In this document: piece by piece, positions 20,772 to 32,296 of the stretch | Layout of the letters: each line of letters starts with the position of its first letter | Numbering within the stretch: the stretch's first letter is position 1 | Assembly: GCA_951802195.1 (NCBI GenBank) | Contig: OX637637.1 | Coordinates: 62,001 to 126,000, forward strand | DNA from: Tausonia pullulans | Taxonomy: Eukaryota; Basidiomycota; Tremellomycetes; Cystofilobasidiales; Mrakiaceae | Reading direction: 5' to 3' | DNA: 64,000 bases | Program-made: the position numbers and the translations under genes | Notes under the pieces: generated by a model | What the model saw: only the letters and a program-made list of their open reading frames with translations | Told to the model about the DNA's origin: nothing | Database searches by the model: none

Positions 20772-23117
20772 TCATCCGGTCTGCCCAGGTGTGGCACCGC
20801 TCGTTGCTCCCCCTTCCCCCGTCTCCTGCTGCTCTTCCGTGAGTCCCGCCTCCTCCTGAGCCCGCTTCTTCATCTGCGCCCTCACAGCAGCCTCCTCCCT
20901 CAACTTTGCCAGCCTCGGTGCATCCGCCTCTCGCTTGATCTTGCGGGCCACGCTGTACCAAAAGGAGGAAAAAGGGCGTCAGGCCAGTCCACTCAGGTGA
21001 AGAGAAGGAGTAGGCTCTCAACTCACGCAGCATGCCGCTTCCCCCGTTCATGCGCCCGAATAGCCTCCTGAGGGTCGGCGATCTTGTCAAGCATGATGAA
21101 GAACGGCTCGGCCGGCGTCGAGCAGAGAGCACAGATCTGGCGGATACCGCTCGGGAGATTCCTATGACGACGGTTGATCAGTCCGTGCTGTGCGTCTAAA
21201 GATGGCTAAAGGAGCAAGACGGACGATTTCCGTTGGACTTCCATGTCAAGGCCGAGGAGATCAGCCGTATTGGGACCTCCAATCTCTCGAGGGTCCGGTA
21301 ATGGGGAGTCGGCGAGGAAGGCTTTGTCGAGAGAGGGCATGTTAGAGGAGAAGCGTCAATGAGCTCGAGGGGCGAAGACTGCGCACCATCAAGGACTTGC
21401 TTTGCCGGCTCCAGTACGCGCTCATTCCATCGTTCAAGGTCTGAGCGGAGTCAAAACGTCAGCGGACATTGTGACGTAAGTACGAGAGCGCGAGTAAATG
21501 AACAGGACTGACCACTCGCATCCAAAACAAATAGCCCCTCCTTCTCAAGGTCAACTTGCTCTCGAACTGCCGGCCGAAGCTTCGCTTGGATCCACTTGAT
21601 CTGCGATCGGGCATATTGCCGTGTGGCCGTCTTCATCTTGTCGAGTGCCTCTTGAAACGCCGGTTCAGCGAGGGACGCGAGCGTCAAGGAGGAGGTGGGA
21701 AGGGGGGAGAACTCCTTGTAGCCTAGGAAGGAGGAGAAGAAGTCAGCCTAGCCTGGAGGACGAAAGAGAAGGATAATGCAAACGGACCGATCGACTGAAA
21801 GATTCCCGAGGCATACTCCTTTGGGTTGGAGGACGCAGAGGACTCCGCCATTTCAGCTTCAATGCGCCGCATGTCGATGAGCTCATCGAGCATGCCAAGC
21901 TGGAGGGGGAGGAGAGGGTATCAGGATGGGGCGCGGGTGCGCCGCACACATGAAAGCTGAAAGACCTTACGTCCACCATCTTGTCCACACGAGTATCCAG
22001 TCGCGGGTTGAGAATCTCTGGCGGGGCATGCAGCCAAAATATGAGGGTCCGGAATCTGAAGAGGTTCAGTTTCATCAGCTTGAACTCTTTAAGAAGGCCT
22101 CGTCCACGGACCTCTTGCTCTCCCCACCGCCTCCACTGCCTGCGCGCTCGGCCGCTTCCTGCTCCTGCTCCTCCCAAATCGTACTCTCCCGATTTGCCTC
22201 ATTCCAGACTGGCTCGAGGCACCTCAAGACCTTGCGCGTGTCCTTCCAGTGCCACTTCTGCGCGATCTTACCATCCACCTTACGGAGGAGCTCCCATAGC
22301 GGGAGGGCAAGCTCCTCCGGCGGGGAGAGAGGGAGATATGGCAATGAGCGGAGGAGAGCGTCCTCGGAGGTCGTGAGAGGTTCGGGTAGAGAAGCGAGGA
22401 AGCTTTCAAGCGAGGGGGAGGGCAAGAGGTTGAAGGGGGTGCGGGTCGTTGTGGGCTCGGCTTCGAGGGAGGTGGAGCTCGCGGGCTTGCCGAGTGGAAA
22501 GAGAAGATGCTGGACCCAGTAGGTAGTCCCTCCGGTGACGAGGGGAAGAGAGGAGGTCTTGTGGAGTTGGGAAATCTGCACAGGAACCAGCCTGTCGTCA
22601 GCGTGGATGATCCGGTGGTGAGGCGCTGCAGCAGGGCTGGACCGAGACGCCGTACCTCGTCGAGCGTCACTTCGACCCAGCGCTGCATGCCCCAGCCCTT
22701 CTCGCCTCTAGGGTCGACGACACCGATAAGACGATGCTTGACGCCCTGGGTCTCCTCCTCCGTAACTTTGTTGGTGATGACGTCGAGGCCCCGGTAGATC
22801 TGCATCGAATCGGCGTTGATGACCTCGGCCCTGAGCTGAAGGTGCTTCGCAAGTTCGATAGCGAGGTTCGACTTGCCAACTCCAGTTGTGCCGATGATGG
22901 CTACGACGGGGAGCTGGGGGCTGGGAGACGGGGTAGCGTGGGAGGTGGAGGTGGACGACGACATACTGCCTGAGAGAATGGTTCGAAGCGATAGCGCAAA
23001 TTGGCGGGCAAGGCGCATAGACTGTCGCAGAGAGGCGATAGAGGGTGGTTGAAATGAGAGTGTCGATGTGGAAGAGAAGCCTCTGCAAGATGACCGAGGA
23101 GAGAATGGCTGAGGCAA
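20772..23117 (-). CDS. MOD5: tRNA dimethylallyltransferase (isopentenyltransferase)
   Basis: Transfers the dimethylallyl group to A37 of tRNAs reading UNN codons. Visible parts are the P-loop AIIGTTGVGKSNLAIELAK, INADSMQIYRGLDVITNKV, KHRLIGVVDP, PLVTGGTTYWVQHLLFPLG, WHWKDTRKVLRCLEPVW, EYASGIFQSIGYKEF and ATRQYARSQIKWIQAKL. A C-terminal U1-type zinc finger follows (CALCSTPAEPFF ... H ... GKRH), then a charged tail ending near 20772. Three in-frame Met codons lie at the N-terminus: 23117 (MPQPFSPRSSCRGFS), then MRLARQFALSLRT, then MSSSTSTSH just before the catalytic core. The first stretch is Ser/Arg-rich and acid-free like a mitochondrial presequence, so alternative starts could give mitochondrial and cytosolic forms, as known for yeast Mod5. 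Divergent from TOM20, 267 bp away. Confidence 0.9.
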
Positions 23118-23384
23118 CGAAGGAGACAGGCACGTGAGTCGCGTCGGGACGCGCCGAAAAAGAGCTGAAGGATTGGTCCGGCCAACTGTAGCATCAACTC
23201 ATCAGTCTTCGGCTCAAGGGAAGAGGGTTCCATCATGCTCTTACGCTCTCACCTCTTGCCGTAGAGACCCAGGAGCTCGCGGTGGTTGTGGTTTGGGGGA
23301 ACGTTGCGAACAGACCACGACGACGAGGGAAGACGGGTCCCCGTCATTCGCTCTCGCAATCTCGCACTCTCGCCAACCACCACC
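23118..23384. promoter_or_regulatory. Divergent promoter region of MOD5 and TOM20
   Basis: 267 bp separate the two starts. CT-rich tract and CCAACCACCACC leader precede the TOM20 ATG. No defined element was recognised. Confidence 0.4.
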
Positions 23385-24894
23385 ATGTCCGCCGACGCCG
23401 CCCCCTCCCCGCTCTACTCCCGCAGGGTACAGACGCTCCTCATCGCCGGAGTGACCGCCATCTTCGTTGCCGGCTCCTTCTCCTACTTCCTCGCCTCGCG
23501 CCACTCGGACCGGGGCGCTCCCTCGGACAGCCAGGGTAAGGGCAAGGATAAGGCTCGTACGTTCTTGCTCCCTCTAGTCTGCTCTTTGTCTCGCGTGATC
23601 TCTATCTTGCGTGGTCTTTATCTCGCGTGTGGTCCACAGAGCTTATTCCATCTCCTCATCTCTGCAAAGGCCGCAAGAAGAAGAAGATGACCCCGCTGCC
23701 CAGCGGGTCCAACTCGGAGGGCACCCTCCCCGAGAAGCCGGCAGCTACCCCTCCACCTCCTGCTGAGCCGGCCGTCGTCCTTGAGATCGAGGTCCGTTGT
23801 GGTGTTTCCTTGGGCATACATAGAGCTTAGCTAACCCTGCTCATCCATGACAATTATCTAATCCTCCAACAGAAAGTCAAGGCGGATGTGATCAAGATCA
23901 TCGCCGCCGAGAAGGACGGAGGACCCAAAACGCCTGACGAGATCGTCCGTCGTCTTACTCTCCTATCTCTGGACCGCCCGATAGAAGCAAAGATGGGACT
24001 GATATCGTCCTCTCATCCTGCAGGAGGCGTTCGTCATGCAGCGTGTCGCCTTTGGCGAGGCTCTCGCTGCCGGAGGTCCGTTAGATTGCTGGCTTGCTCC
24101 TCTTGTTCTCGCCCTTGCATCTTCAAGCTTAAGCGACGTGCCTTCCCCCGTCTTGTGCATTCCCACCTTGCAGGACCTAGCACTCACTACTATTGTGCCA
24201 TGGAGTTCTATCGCGCCGTCCGGGCCTACCCGGACCACGATGAGCTTCTCGCCGGTAAGCATGGACAAATGGGGCGGCTTGTTTCGGACGCGTCTCCGAA
24301 TCGGACCCGAGCTGATTCACAACGCGATCCTCCCTTATCCCCTTTCTTTTCAGTCCTCGTGCGTCATCTCTCGTTTTCTGGCCGCATGTCGAAGCCCACT
24401 GATCATCTTCGCTGCTTTACTTCTCATCAGGGCCGGACCGCCCCCCCTGAGATCTATGCTGTGAGCCGAGCGAGCCTTACCTCCCCTGGAGATCCATCCT
24501 GACCTCTCTTTGCCCCCTCCAGCTCCTCAAGCAGATCGTCGACATCGCCGCAACCATCCCCGAGGAGAGCGCTGCCGCCCCCGCCGCTGCCGCCGCCCCT
24601 TCTACGAAGGAGAAGGAGAAGGGCTGGGAGACCGTCAGCGACGAGGGCGAGGTCGGGAGCGATGAGGGGAGCGGCGTCTATGTCGGCACGCCTCTGTCGG
24701 AGGAGAAGCTGGAGGACACCAAGGAGGCCCCCATCACCGCTGCTGCTGCTGTTGAGGAGGAGAAGGCGGCCGTTGTTGAGGAGGTGAAGAAGGAGGAGGT
24801 CGAGGAGAAGCAGGTTGAGGAGGAGCAGGCCAAGCCCCAGGAGGCCAAGACCGAGGACGAGAAGACGGAGGAGCCCAAGCTGGACCTTGACTGA
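23385..24894 (+). CDS. TOM20: Mitochondrial import receptor subunit TOM20
   Basis: Eight exons: 23385-23556, 23670-23791, 23873-23944, 24024-24075, 24174-24254, 24354-24358, 24431-24460 and 24523-24894. They total 906 nt and give 301 residues in one frame. The N-terminal anchor VQTLLIAGVTAIFVAGSFSYF is followed by the basic stretch RRKKKK. The receptor domain has EAFVMQRVAFGEALAAG, PSTHYYCAMEFYRAVRAYP and LLAVLGRTAPPEIYALLKQIV. The tail is long, acidic and Glu/Lys-rich (after about residue 180), unlike the short tail of yeast TOM20. It is an outer-membrane receptor that binds presequences. The 5-nt exon 24354-24358 supplies the Val-Leu in LLAVLGRT. Skipping it breaks the frame at once. Confidence 0.9.
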
Positions 24895-25068
24895 GTCACT
24901 CACCCTCCGATAGAAACATGTTGGACAGACTTTTTGAAGAGCTCTGAGAGAAATAGAAAGAGCTCGCATAGGCCGGCTGAAGTGATCCAAGACGCCACGT
25001 CTTTCGGCGACATCCGTGACTCAACTTGTCATTCCTCGCATAGCAGGCTCTATCGTCCAACCACCACC

Positions 25069-27246
25069 ATGAGCGTTACGAAGCAGCGTTCGCCCTCGCT
25101 CATCGAGCTCTCCACACTCCCGCCTCTACCTCCGTCTACCTCGACCCTTTACCTCGTTCCTTCGGCCGCCGACTGCCCCCGTCGTTCTTCGTCTTCGGCG
25201 GAAGATGCTATCGCTCCTTCATTTTCAGCCTCGTCGGTACGCGGCCCGCAGCTGCCTCGAGGTGCGACTGCTGCCCATGATTCGACCTAAAGTCTTACTC
25301 CAGACTGACATGGTGTATGCAACGATGGTTTAGCGGACGGAGGCCGTCAAGCATGGCTCTTCTTGGGAGGCGCATTTCTCGTCGAAGCGATGGTCTGGGG
25401 GTTCCCCTTCTCGTTCGCCATCTTCCAGGAGGTGAGTACTTTGATCAAGGTGGACGTCCAGGCATTGCCCACTGACCCATGTGGACGACAGTACTATCTC
25501 GCGGAGAATGGACCGTTTACAGGGCAGCAGGGGCTCATCACGCTGACGGGAACGCTGTCGTCGGTACGTCGGTAACTTTAGCCTGTGTTGCTGAGAGCGA
25601 GTGTCAATCTGATTGGTTATTGTCTTGATAGGGCGTGACGTACATGTCTGGGATTGCCAGTGAGTCCTCTCGGGCGAACTCTATCATGTCACTGACTGAT
25701 GGGGCTTCTTGATACAGTCTACCCGATCTTAGAACGCAAGTCAGTTGGAGCGCAGAGTTCGACTCGTGATTTTGTGGGCCCATCAAGAGCTAACGATGTT
25801 TGTCGGTAGTCCGCACTGGGACCGGAAGTGCATGTATCTCGGTTTCGCAGGCATCGTTGCTGGGCTCGTCGGGAGTGGCTTCGCTCAGACGGTGGGTTCT
25901 CGATCCGCCTGCTTCTGCTTTGTCCGCTGTCTGACCTCCCGCTTCGGAGCGCAGGCCGAGATGCTAGTACTCACACAGGGTCTCCTCTTTTCCCTCGGAG
26001 GTTCTGCGCTATACGCGCCGGTCGTCCGCTATATGAACGAGTGGTTCCTCCGACGAAGAGGGCTGGCCTACGGGGTGATCACCGCTGGTCAGTCGCTGTT
26101 CCATGTCTTTGAAGCCATCGTGCGCTGATGCTTGTATCTTCACTAGGCACATCAATCAGCGGGATCGTCTTCCCCTTTATTATCCAGGCGCTCTTGTCGC
26201 ATTACGGACACCGCGTGACTCTATGGGGTCTGGTGCGTGAGGCGTTCCTTTCTCGTCATCGCTCACCCTGACCCTTTTTTTATCCACCAGGGGGCAGCCC
26301 TGTTCATCGTCATCGGAAGTCTACTCCCCTTCATTCGAGGTCGTCATCTTGAGCCTCACACCTCAAGCGCTGGCGGCGGGCGCGGCGCAGATCGGTCCCA
26401 CCCGCCGCCCAAGATCAACTACTCTTTCCTTTGGCGACGGCAGTTCTGGGTGCTATGGCTGGTGAGAATCCTCTTCCCTTCCTTCCCTGACCTAAGATCC
26501 AGACTGACATGACCGACCAGGCCAACTTCTTCCAAGCCCTTGGCCATTTCCTGCCGGCGCTCTTCCTCCCGCTCTACGTCGCCCGGGCCGTCCCTCACTC
26601 TCCCGCCTCTCTCCCCTCCACCTCCCTCGCGATCCTCAACGCCGCCTCCGCCTTCTCTCGTCTGGTCCTAGGGGCCTTCTCCGACTCCCCCCGTGTCGGT
26701 GTCGTCCCGCTCCTCGTCCTTTCCGCCGTTGGTAGCGGTCTTTCAGTCCTCCTCCTTTGGGGGCTCGCCGGCGATTCGATGGCTGGAGCGTTGGCCTTCG
26801 GGATCGCCTATGGCCTGTGCGGAGGTGGGTTCTCGTCGCTGTGGAGCTCTATGATCAGGAGCATCTTGGGGCCGGAGGATAGCTCGCCGCAGCAAGCGAG
26901 CACACTGTACGGCATCTTTTCGTTCGGGCGAGGTCTCGGTAGGTCTGCTCATGGCTTTTTTTTTTCTTTTTTCTGTGTTGCATCGTCCGCCTTCCGATAC
27001 TGATACATCGACGTCTTGCCAGGCAACGTCCTCGGCGCACCTGTGAGAAATCTTGCCTTTTCTCAACTATGCCTCGAGCTGACTCCTGCTCCTCAGATCT
27101 CCACGGCCCTCCTCAAGGCTCCTTCGCTTCCCCTCTCTTATGGGATCGGCGAATATGCCGGCCTCATCCTCTTCACGGGCGCGTCCCTGTGCACAGCAGG
27201 AGGGATCGGCGCACTCGCGGACGGGTGGAAGAGGAAGACGGCATAA
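25069..27246 (+). CDS. MFS transporter, monocarboxylate-permease (MCT) type
   Basis: About ten exons. The first ends at 25261 (donor GTGCGA), giving MSVTKQRSPSLIELS and a Ser/Pro-rich cytosolic tail. TM1 is WLFLGGAFLVEAMVWGFPFS, with FAIFQEYY and TGQQGLITLTGTLSSGVTYM after it. Later helices include YLGFAGIVAGLVGSGFAQT, LVLTQGLLFSLGGSALYAP, VVRYMNEWFLRRRGLAYGV, GTSISGIVFPFIIQALL, NFFQALGHFLPALFLPLYV, LSAVGSGLSVLLLWGLAG and SYGIGEYAGLILFTGASL. The YMNEWFLRRRGLAYGV motif is typical of fungal MCT-like permeases. The substrate cannot be told. It ends with GWKRKTA at 27246, only 51 bp from the end of the convergent AAA gene. Confidence 0.85.
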
Positions 27247-27297
27247 AGCGAGGCGGAATGCTTCAGTTAAAATAGTGCGAGACAATTTTCAAGTCAT

Positions 27298-30200
27298 CTA
27301 TGCTGCACCATCTTTGGTTGTCTCGCCACCACCGTCAGCCTTGGCCTTCTGCTCGCCACCGAATCCAAAGCGGCCAGCACCAAAGCCGCTCTTCTTGTTC
27401 TTCTTGGTGCCCGCGTCGCCAAACTGCTCGTTCCACTGTGCAAGGCATAATAGCAAAGTCAGCGATCGGTCGAAGAGAGTAACGATAAGGGGGAAGCGAG
27501 CGTCAACAGACCTTCCGCAGCTCCGGCAGAGCTCCGAGCTCCTCACTTCCACTCGAGCTCGAGTTCGTGAACGCCGCGTCAAAGTGTTTCTTCATGAGAA
27601 CCCTCTCCTTCGGTCCTCCCGCCTTGGCTTTAGTCTCTCCCTTCTCTCTTCCATCCGTGCTCGTTTCTTCAGCCGGCGCCGACTCCCCGCCGCCCTTCTG
27701 AGCCTGGACAGCCTTCGCAGCCGCCTCCCGTCCAATCGCATCGAGCGTCGCCTCATCCGGCAGATCCTGGCCAAGGGCCCGGGCTCGCGCCACGGCATCG
27801 AGGACGGCCTTGCGGGCGGCGTTCGAGGCGAGGGTGATTGTGGCGTTGAGGGCGGCAAGGTCGGGCTTGCCGTCTGAGGTGAGGGAGACGGGGATGTTGA
27901 CGGCTAGGGCAGAGGCCGAGGAAGAGGAGGAGGAGGAGGAGGAGGAGGAGGAAGGGAAAGAAGGGGCAGAGGAGGAAGAAGAGGAAAACGAGGAGGAAGT
28001 TGCTGACGAGGAGGATGACTCGAGACCCATGCAGACAGCGTCGGTGATGTCGGTCGCGCCGCCCTCAGTCACGGGCTGCGGCTTGGCCTCCTTGGGCATC
28101 GCTTCGGTCCCTGGCGTGATGTTATGAGATGCAGCCTCTTCAACGATGGGGACTACAGGCGGGGAGTTTTCGTCCGAAGAAGACGAGGAGAGCAAGGGCG
28201 AGCTTTCCGTCGAGGACCCAGAGAGCTTCTTGGCCCAGGGGACCTCATAAAGTTCCTTGACGGCCTCCTGGGCGGCGAGAACGCAAAGGTCTGATTGAGA
28301 TGTAAAGTTGAAGCAGATCAGCAGATGAGCGTGGACTCTTAAATGCGGCACGACTCACGCTTGAGGTCACTTCCAGAGTAGGTCGCCGTCTGCTTGGCGA
28401 TTGCGGCGAGGTCAACGTCGGGACCAAGCTTCTCCGTTCGGAGAAGGAGCTTAAGAATGGCTGTGTAAAGCCGAGAGGTGTGAGTCTTGTACATGGAAAC
28501 GAACTGAGGACTGTTAGACTTACCCTCTCTCTCCTTCTCGCCCGGAAGATCAATAAGCAGTCGTCGAGGAAGACGACGCAGAACTAACGAAACTCGTCAG
28601 TAAAAAATCCCAGGCGTCTCCTCCTGGGAAAGTCAACTTACCAGCCTCATCGAGATCTTGAGGGCGGTTCGTCGCTCCAATAACAACGAGCCCTTTCTTG
28701 CGGTTTTGAGAAGCCGAGTTCAAACCGTCCATCTCCTGCATGAACTCTGCGAAGAAATTGGGGGTTAGCCATATTCCCAGTAATAGTTGACAAAGAGACA
28801 CACCAGTGAGCATCTGCCGCCGAGCGCTGTCTCCACCCGAGGAGCCACCTCCTGTCCTAGACTGGAAGAGCGCGTCCAGCTCGTCGATAAAGACAATGCA
28901 CGGCGCAAGACGACGCGCGATGGAGAAGACGGCCTTGACAAGTTCTGTTGGTGTTCGTCGCGAGAAGCAAGAGAGCGAGGTCAGCGATCGGGCGCGCGTC
29001 CAACGAGAGAGTCCTCTCACTCTCGGCCTCTCCAAAGTACATGTCCATGACGTCTGACGGCTGGATTGACATCATCCGAGCGCCGCTGTCCTTGGCAAGG
29101 GCACGGACGAGGAGAGTCTTTCCGGTTCCGGGCTGTAAACAGAGACAAAGAGTCAGCGACCGAGTTTAAAGCAGTATGAGGAAAGGTAGAGGCGGCTTAC
29201 AGGTCCAAAAAGGAGTGCGCCGGTCGTGGAGTGGTTCTTTAGGACTGAGGTAGGAATAGATCAGTGAAAGACCAAAAAGACGGCAGAGAAGGCGGGGCGC
29301 AGCGCTCACTTCCAGTGGAGAACGCCTCGGGGAAGAGCAGGGGTAGTGAGACGACGCTCCGGATCGCGTCAATCGTCTTGTCCGGTAGGTGGACGTCATT
29401 GAACGAATCCGGGATCGCCCTGGCGTCGACAATCGTGTGAAGGATCTTCTTCTCATACTTGTTAAGCGTTGTGTCTTTTTTGAGCGCCGCGATCACCTCG
29501 TCTTGCGGCTGCTGGTGAGGCTCAAGGACGCCATCCTGAGCCGGGTCGACCTTCTCGCCATTGTCGGACTGCTTGGAGTCATTGCCGCCGGGTGAACTAT
29601 TCTTCACCGTCTCGGCATGGAAGGCTCGCAAGGCGGCCGCCGATGAGTTCAAACTCTCGTAAGCTCGGCGAAGAAGCGCCCAGGTGATGGGGACCTCGCG
29701 AGGTGAAACGTGAACAGCCACAGGACGAGGGGGCGACTTGGAAGACTCGGCATTCTCCTCGCTAACGCTAGTTGACGGCGAGACAGGAATGGTGGCATTG
29801 AACTGAGCAATGCCAGCCGCAATTCCAGACAGGCTGACGACTGAGGAGAAAAAAACAAGACGTACGTTAGGTGGGGTCCAGGCTGAGATCGCTCAGGGGA
29901 ACAAGCGACATACCCTCTTCCCATGAGATGACCGAGGTCCGGAAGCGACGGTCGAGGTCGTCCGCAGACGGATCCGCCTTGCGCTGGATGCCCGACTCTC
30001 GAAGAGCCTGGTCAATCGAGGCCTGAACCGAGTCCCTCGCCTCGCTTGCCTCGGCTGCTTCCTCCGACTGAGGCGAATTATCCGAAGGCAGCGGGCCCTG
30101 CAAGACCGCCTGCGACGTCGAGGCGCCCATCCGGAAAAGGAGCTCGTTGATGCGTGCAATCGTCCGCTCACGGGCCTGCTGCTCTAGGTGAATCTGCCGC

Positions 30201-32296
30201 GACCGAGGAAGCACAGCGACCACCTTCCAGAGCGTCTTGCCGGTGACACCACCCTTGCCGTCGCTGCCTCCACCTCCAAGCCGACCAGGAGGGCCAGCGC
30301 CAAGCATCATCATGACGCCGCCAGCCTTGCCGAGCGGGGTGGGGACAGGGAGGCCAAGGTTGCCTAGAAGAGAGGAGAGCTTGCCTCCACCGCCATGCGA
30401 GGAGTTGCCACCACCCTCGAACGGTGGAATGAGACTTCCCCACTGGCCCTTGAGCGCCTTCTGGATCCGCTCGTCGAGGACCGCATCCTGTTCGGCCCGC
30501 GTCAAGCCGGGGGTGGAGCGCGTCCAGAGCGGGCCACGCGGTGCAGGGTGGCCCGCCCAAAATGGGTTCTGCAGCTGTGACGACTTGGGCGGCGGCATGA
30601 CGGACGGCGTTAAGCCCAGGACGATGATGGTCGGACCAACATCTCGCCGGCGAGTCTGGACGGCCTCCCGGAGCTCGGCGAACCAGTTCGGGCGGGAGGT
30701 ATCGTCGGAAGACATGGTCTCTGAGAGTGGGATGGCATTCTTGATATAGATTATGCGAGAGGGGGAGGAGGTTGAGGTGAGGGCAGTAGTCGACGCGTCT
30801 TCCTTGGGCAGAGAGGAGACCGGGTCGATCTGCTGCTGCCCCGGCAAGGCGTCGGCGGAGGAATCGGGAGATGAAGAGGAGGAGGAGGAAGACGATGCTG
30901 GAGTTCGAGGCTCGGCGTTGACAATTTCGCCACAGAGCCTTGCAAGGATCTCCTTCGGGTCGGCACTCGCGTGTCCCTTGCGCGAGAACCGGTCCCGGGC
31001 AGGGAGGAATGGCGAGAGGAAGTCTGGGTGTGGCGGCTCGTCAGAGAGGCCGGACGTTGATGACGATGCTTTCTGAGGGGGGTCCAGGACCACCGCAGGC
31101 ACGTTCTGCCAGTCGCTGCTACGGGACGCGGATGACGACGAGACGGTGTGGTCGTTGTTGTCCGGCGGTCCAACGTCCTCAAGGTCATCCTCTTCCTCAT
31201 CAACATCGAGATCCTCGTCAAAGGCATCGTCCTCCATGGACTGGCCCATGTCTCGCGGGGCGTCCCAGAGGGAAGAGGTGGACGCGGTGGTGGTGGCGAC
31301 GGAGGAAGCGTCCGCTCGATCGAGCTTAAGCGGATTCGGAGAGAGCGGAATGACGGAGGTCGCTGTTTAAGCCGAAAGGAGGGATAAAAAGGGTCAATCT
31401 CGTGATTGATAGACAGATGCGGCGATGGTGAGGCGAACGAGCCTCAAGACGCCTCGTTGCCAGAAGGCGCCGTTGTCTTCGTCAGGGCGAAGCGCGCACG
31501 CGAGCAACGCGCAGCGACAGACAGAGAAACAAAAACAAGAAGATCAAGACGCACCAGGACCCAAAGACCCTTTGCCCTCGGCAGCGAGCTCAATCGCGTC
31601 CAGCGTGACGAGCTCTGCGCCGACCCGGGAGGCGACCTCCTCGATGGCAACGTCGAGAACGTAGGTGCCGCCCTCGAGCGGGCAGTACACGCCAACCACA
31701 GGCTCGAGAGCGGCATTCATGCCCTCGTGCTGAGACGCCGAGTGTAGCCTCTTGCTGACGTGGAGAGCATCAACGACCGACGCCTGGACAACGGCAAGGT
31801 TCTCCTCAGTCGGCAGCGACAAGTTCGGCGGTGGGGGGCTCGATGGAACAAGGTCGGAGGAAGACGAGGCGCCGTGAGTCTCCTCTAAGCCAACAAGCGG
31901 AGGCTCAGACTCAGAGGACGACTCTGGTGGTGGGTGAGGGGGCGAAGCGGGAGGAGGAGAAGGCGGTGGCGAAGAGGCAAGCAACCGGTTGTCCGACGAC
32001 GACGATGAAGCCGGCGTTCGGAGGTGCTGCTGGACCCACGCTGGGGGGAGCAGAGGAAGTTGCGAAACCCGGTGGGGCGGCGAGCTCCTCGAAGACTCGA
32101 CGGTGCGCCGATGTGGCCTTGTGGAGAGCTTGGAGAGGTCCTTGAGTGGGATAGAGAACGACCGCTCCGAGGTCGACGGCGGGTTGGTCCGCGGGAACGG
32201 TCGAGACGGGGTGAGGGAAAGGCAGCGCGCCGAAGTGCTGAAGCTGCTGGCGTTCCGCTTCTGGGAGACCCTCCGAAGTGACCGGCCGAGAAGCAT
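27298..32296 (-). CDS. Large mitochondrial AAA ATPase
   Basis: About 1,400 residues in roughly ten exons. The start at 32296, MLLGRSLRRVSQKRNASSF, is a classic mitochondrial presequence. A very long Ser/Pro-rich N-terminal part contains GVYCPLEGGTYVLDVAIEEV, an acidic block around DAFDEDLDVDEEEDDLEDV, and IIYIKNAIPLSE. The AAA module follows: KYEKKILHTIVDARAIPDSF, Walker A ALLFGPPGTGKTLL, Walker B CIVFIDELDALFQSR, ATNRPQDLDEA, then GSDLKHLCVLAAQEAV. The C-terminus is Lys/Gly-rich (KKNKKSGFGAGRFGFGG). The AAA core resembles the MSP1/ATAD1 group, but the genuine MSP1 is at 49790, and this size and presequence suggest a matrix or inner-membrane paralogue of unknown role. A 5'-end intron runs about 31363-31554. 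Confidence 0.8.
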
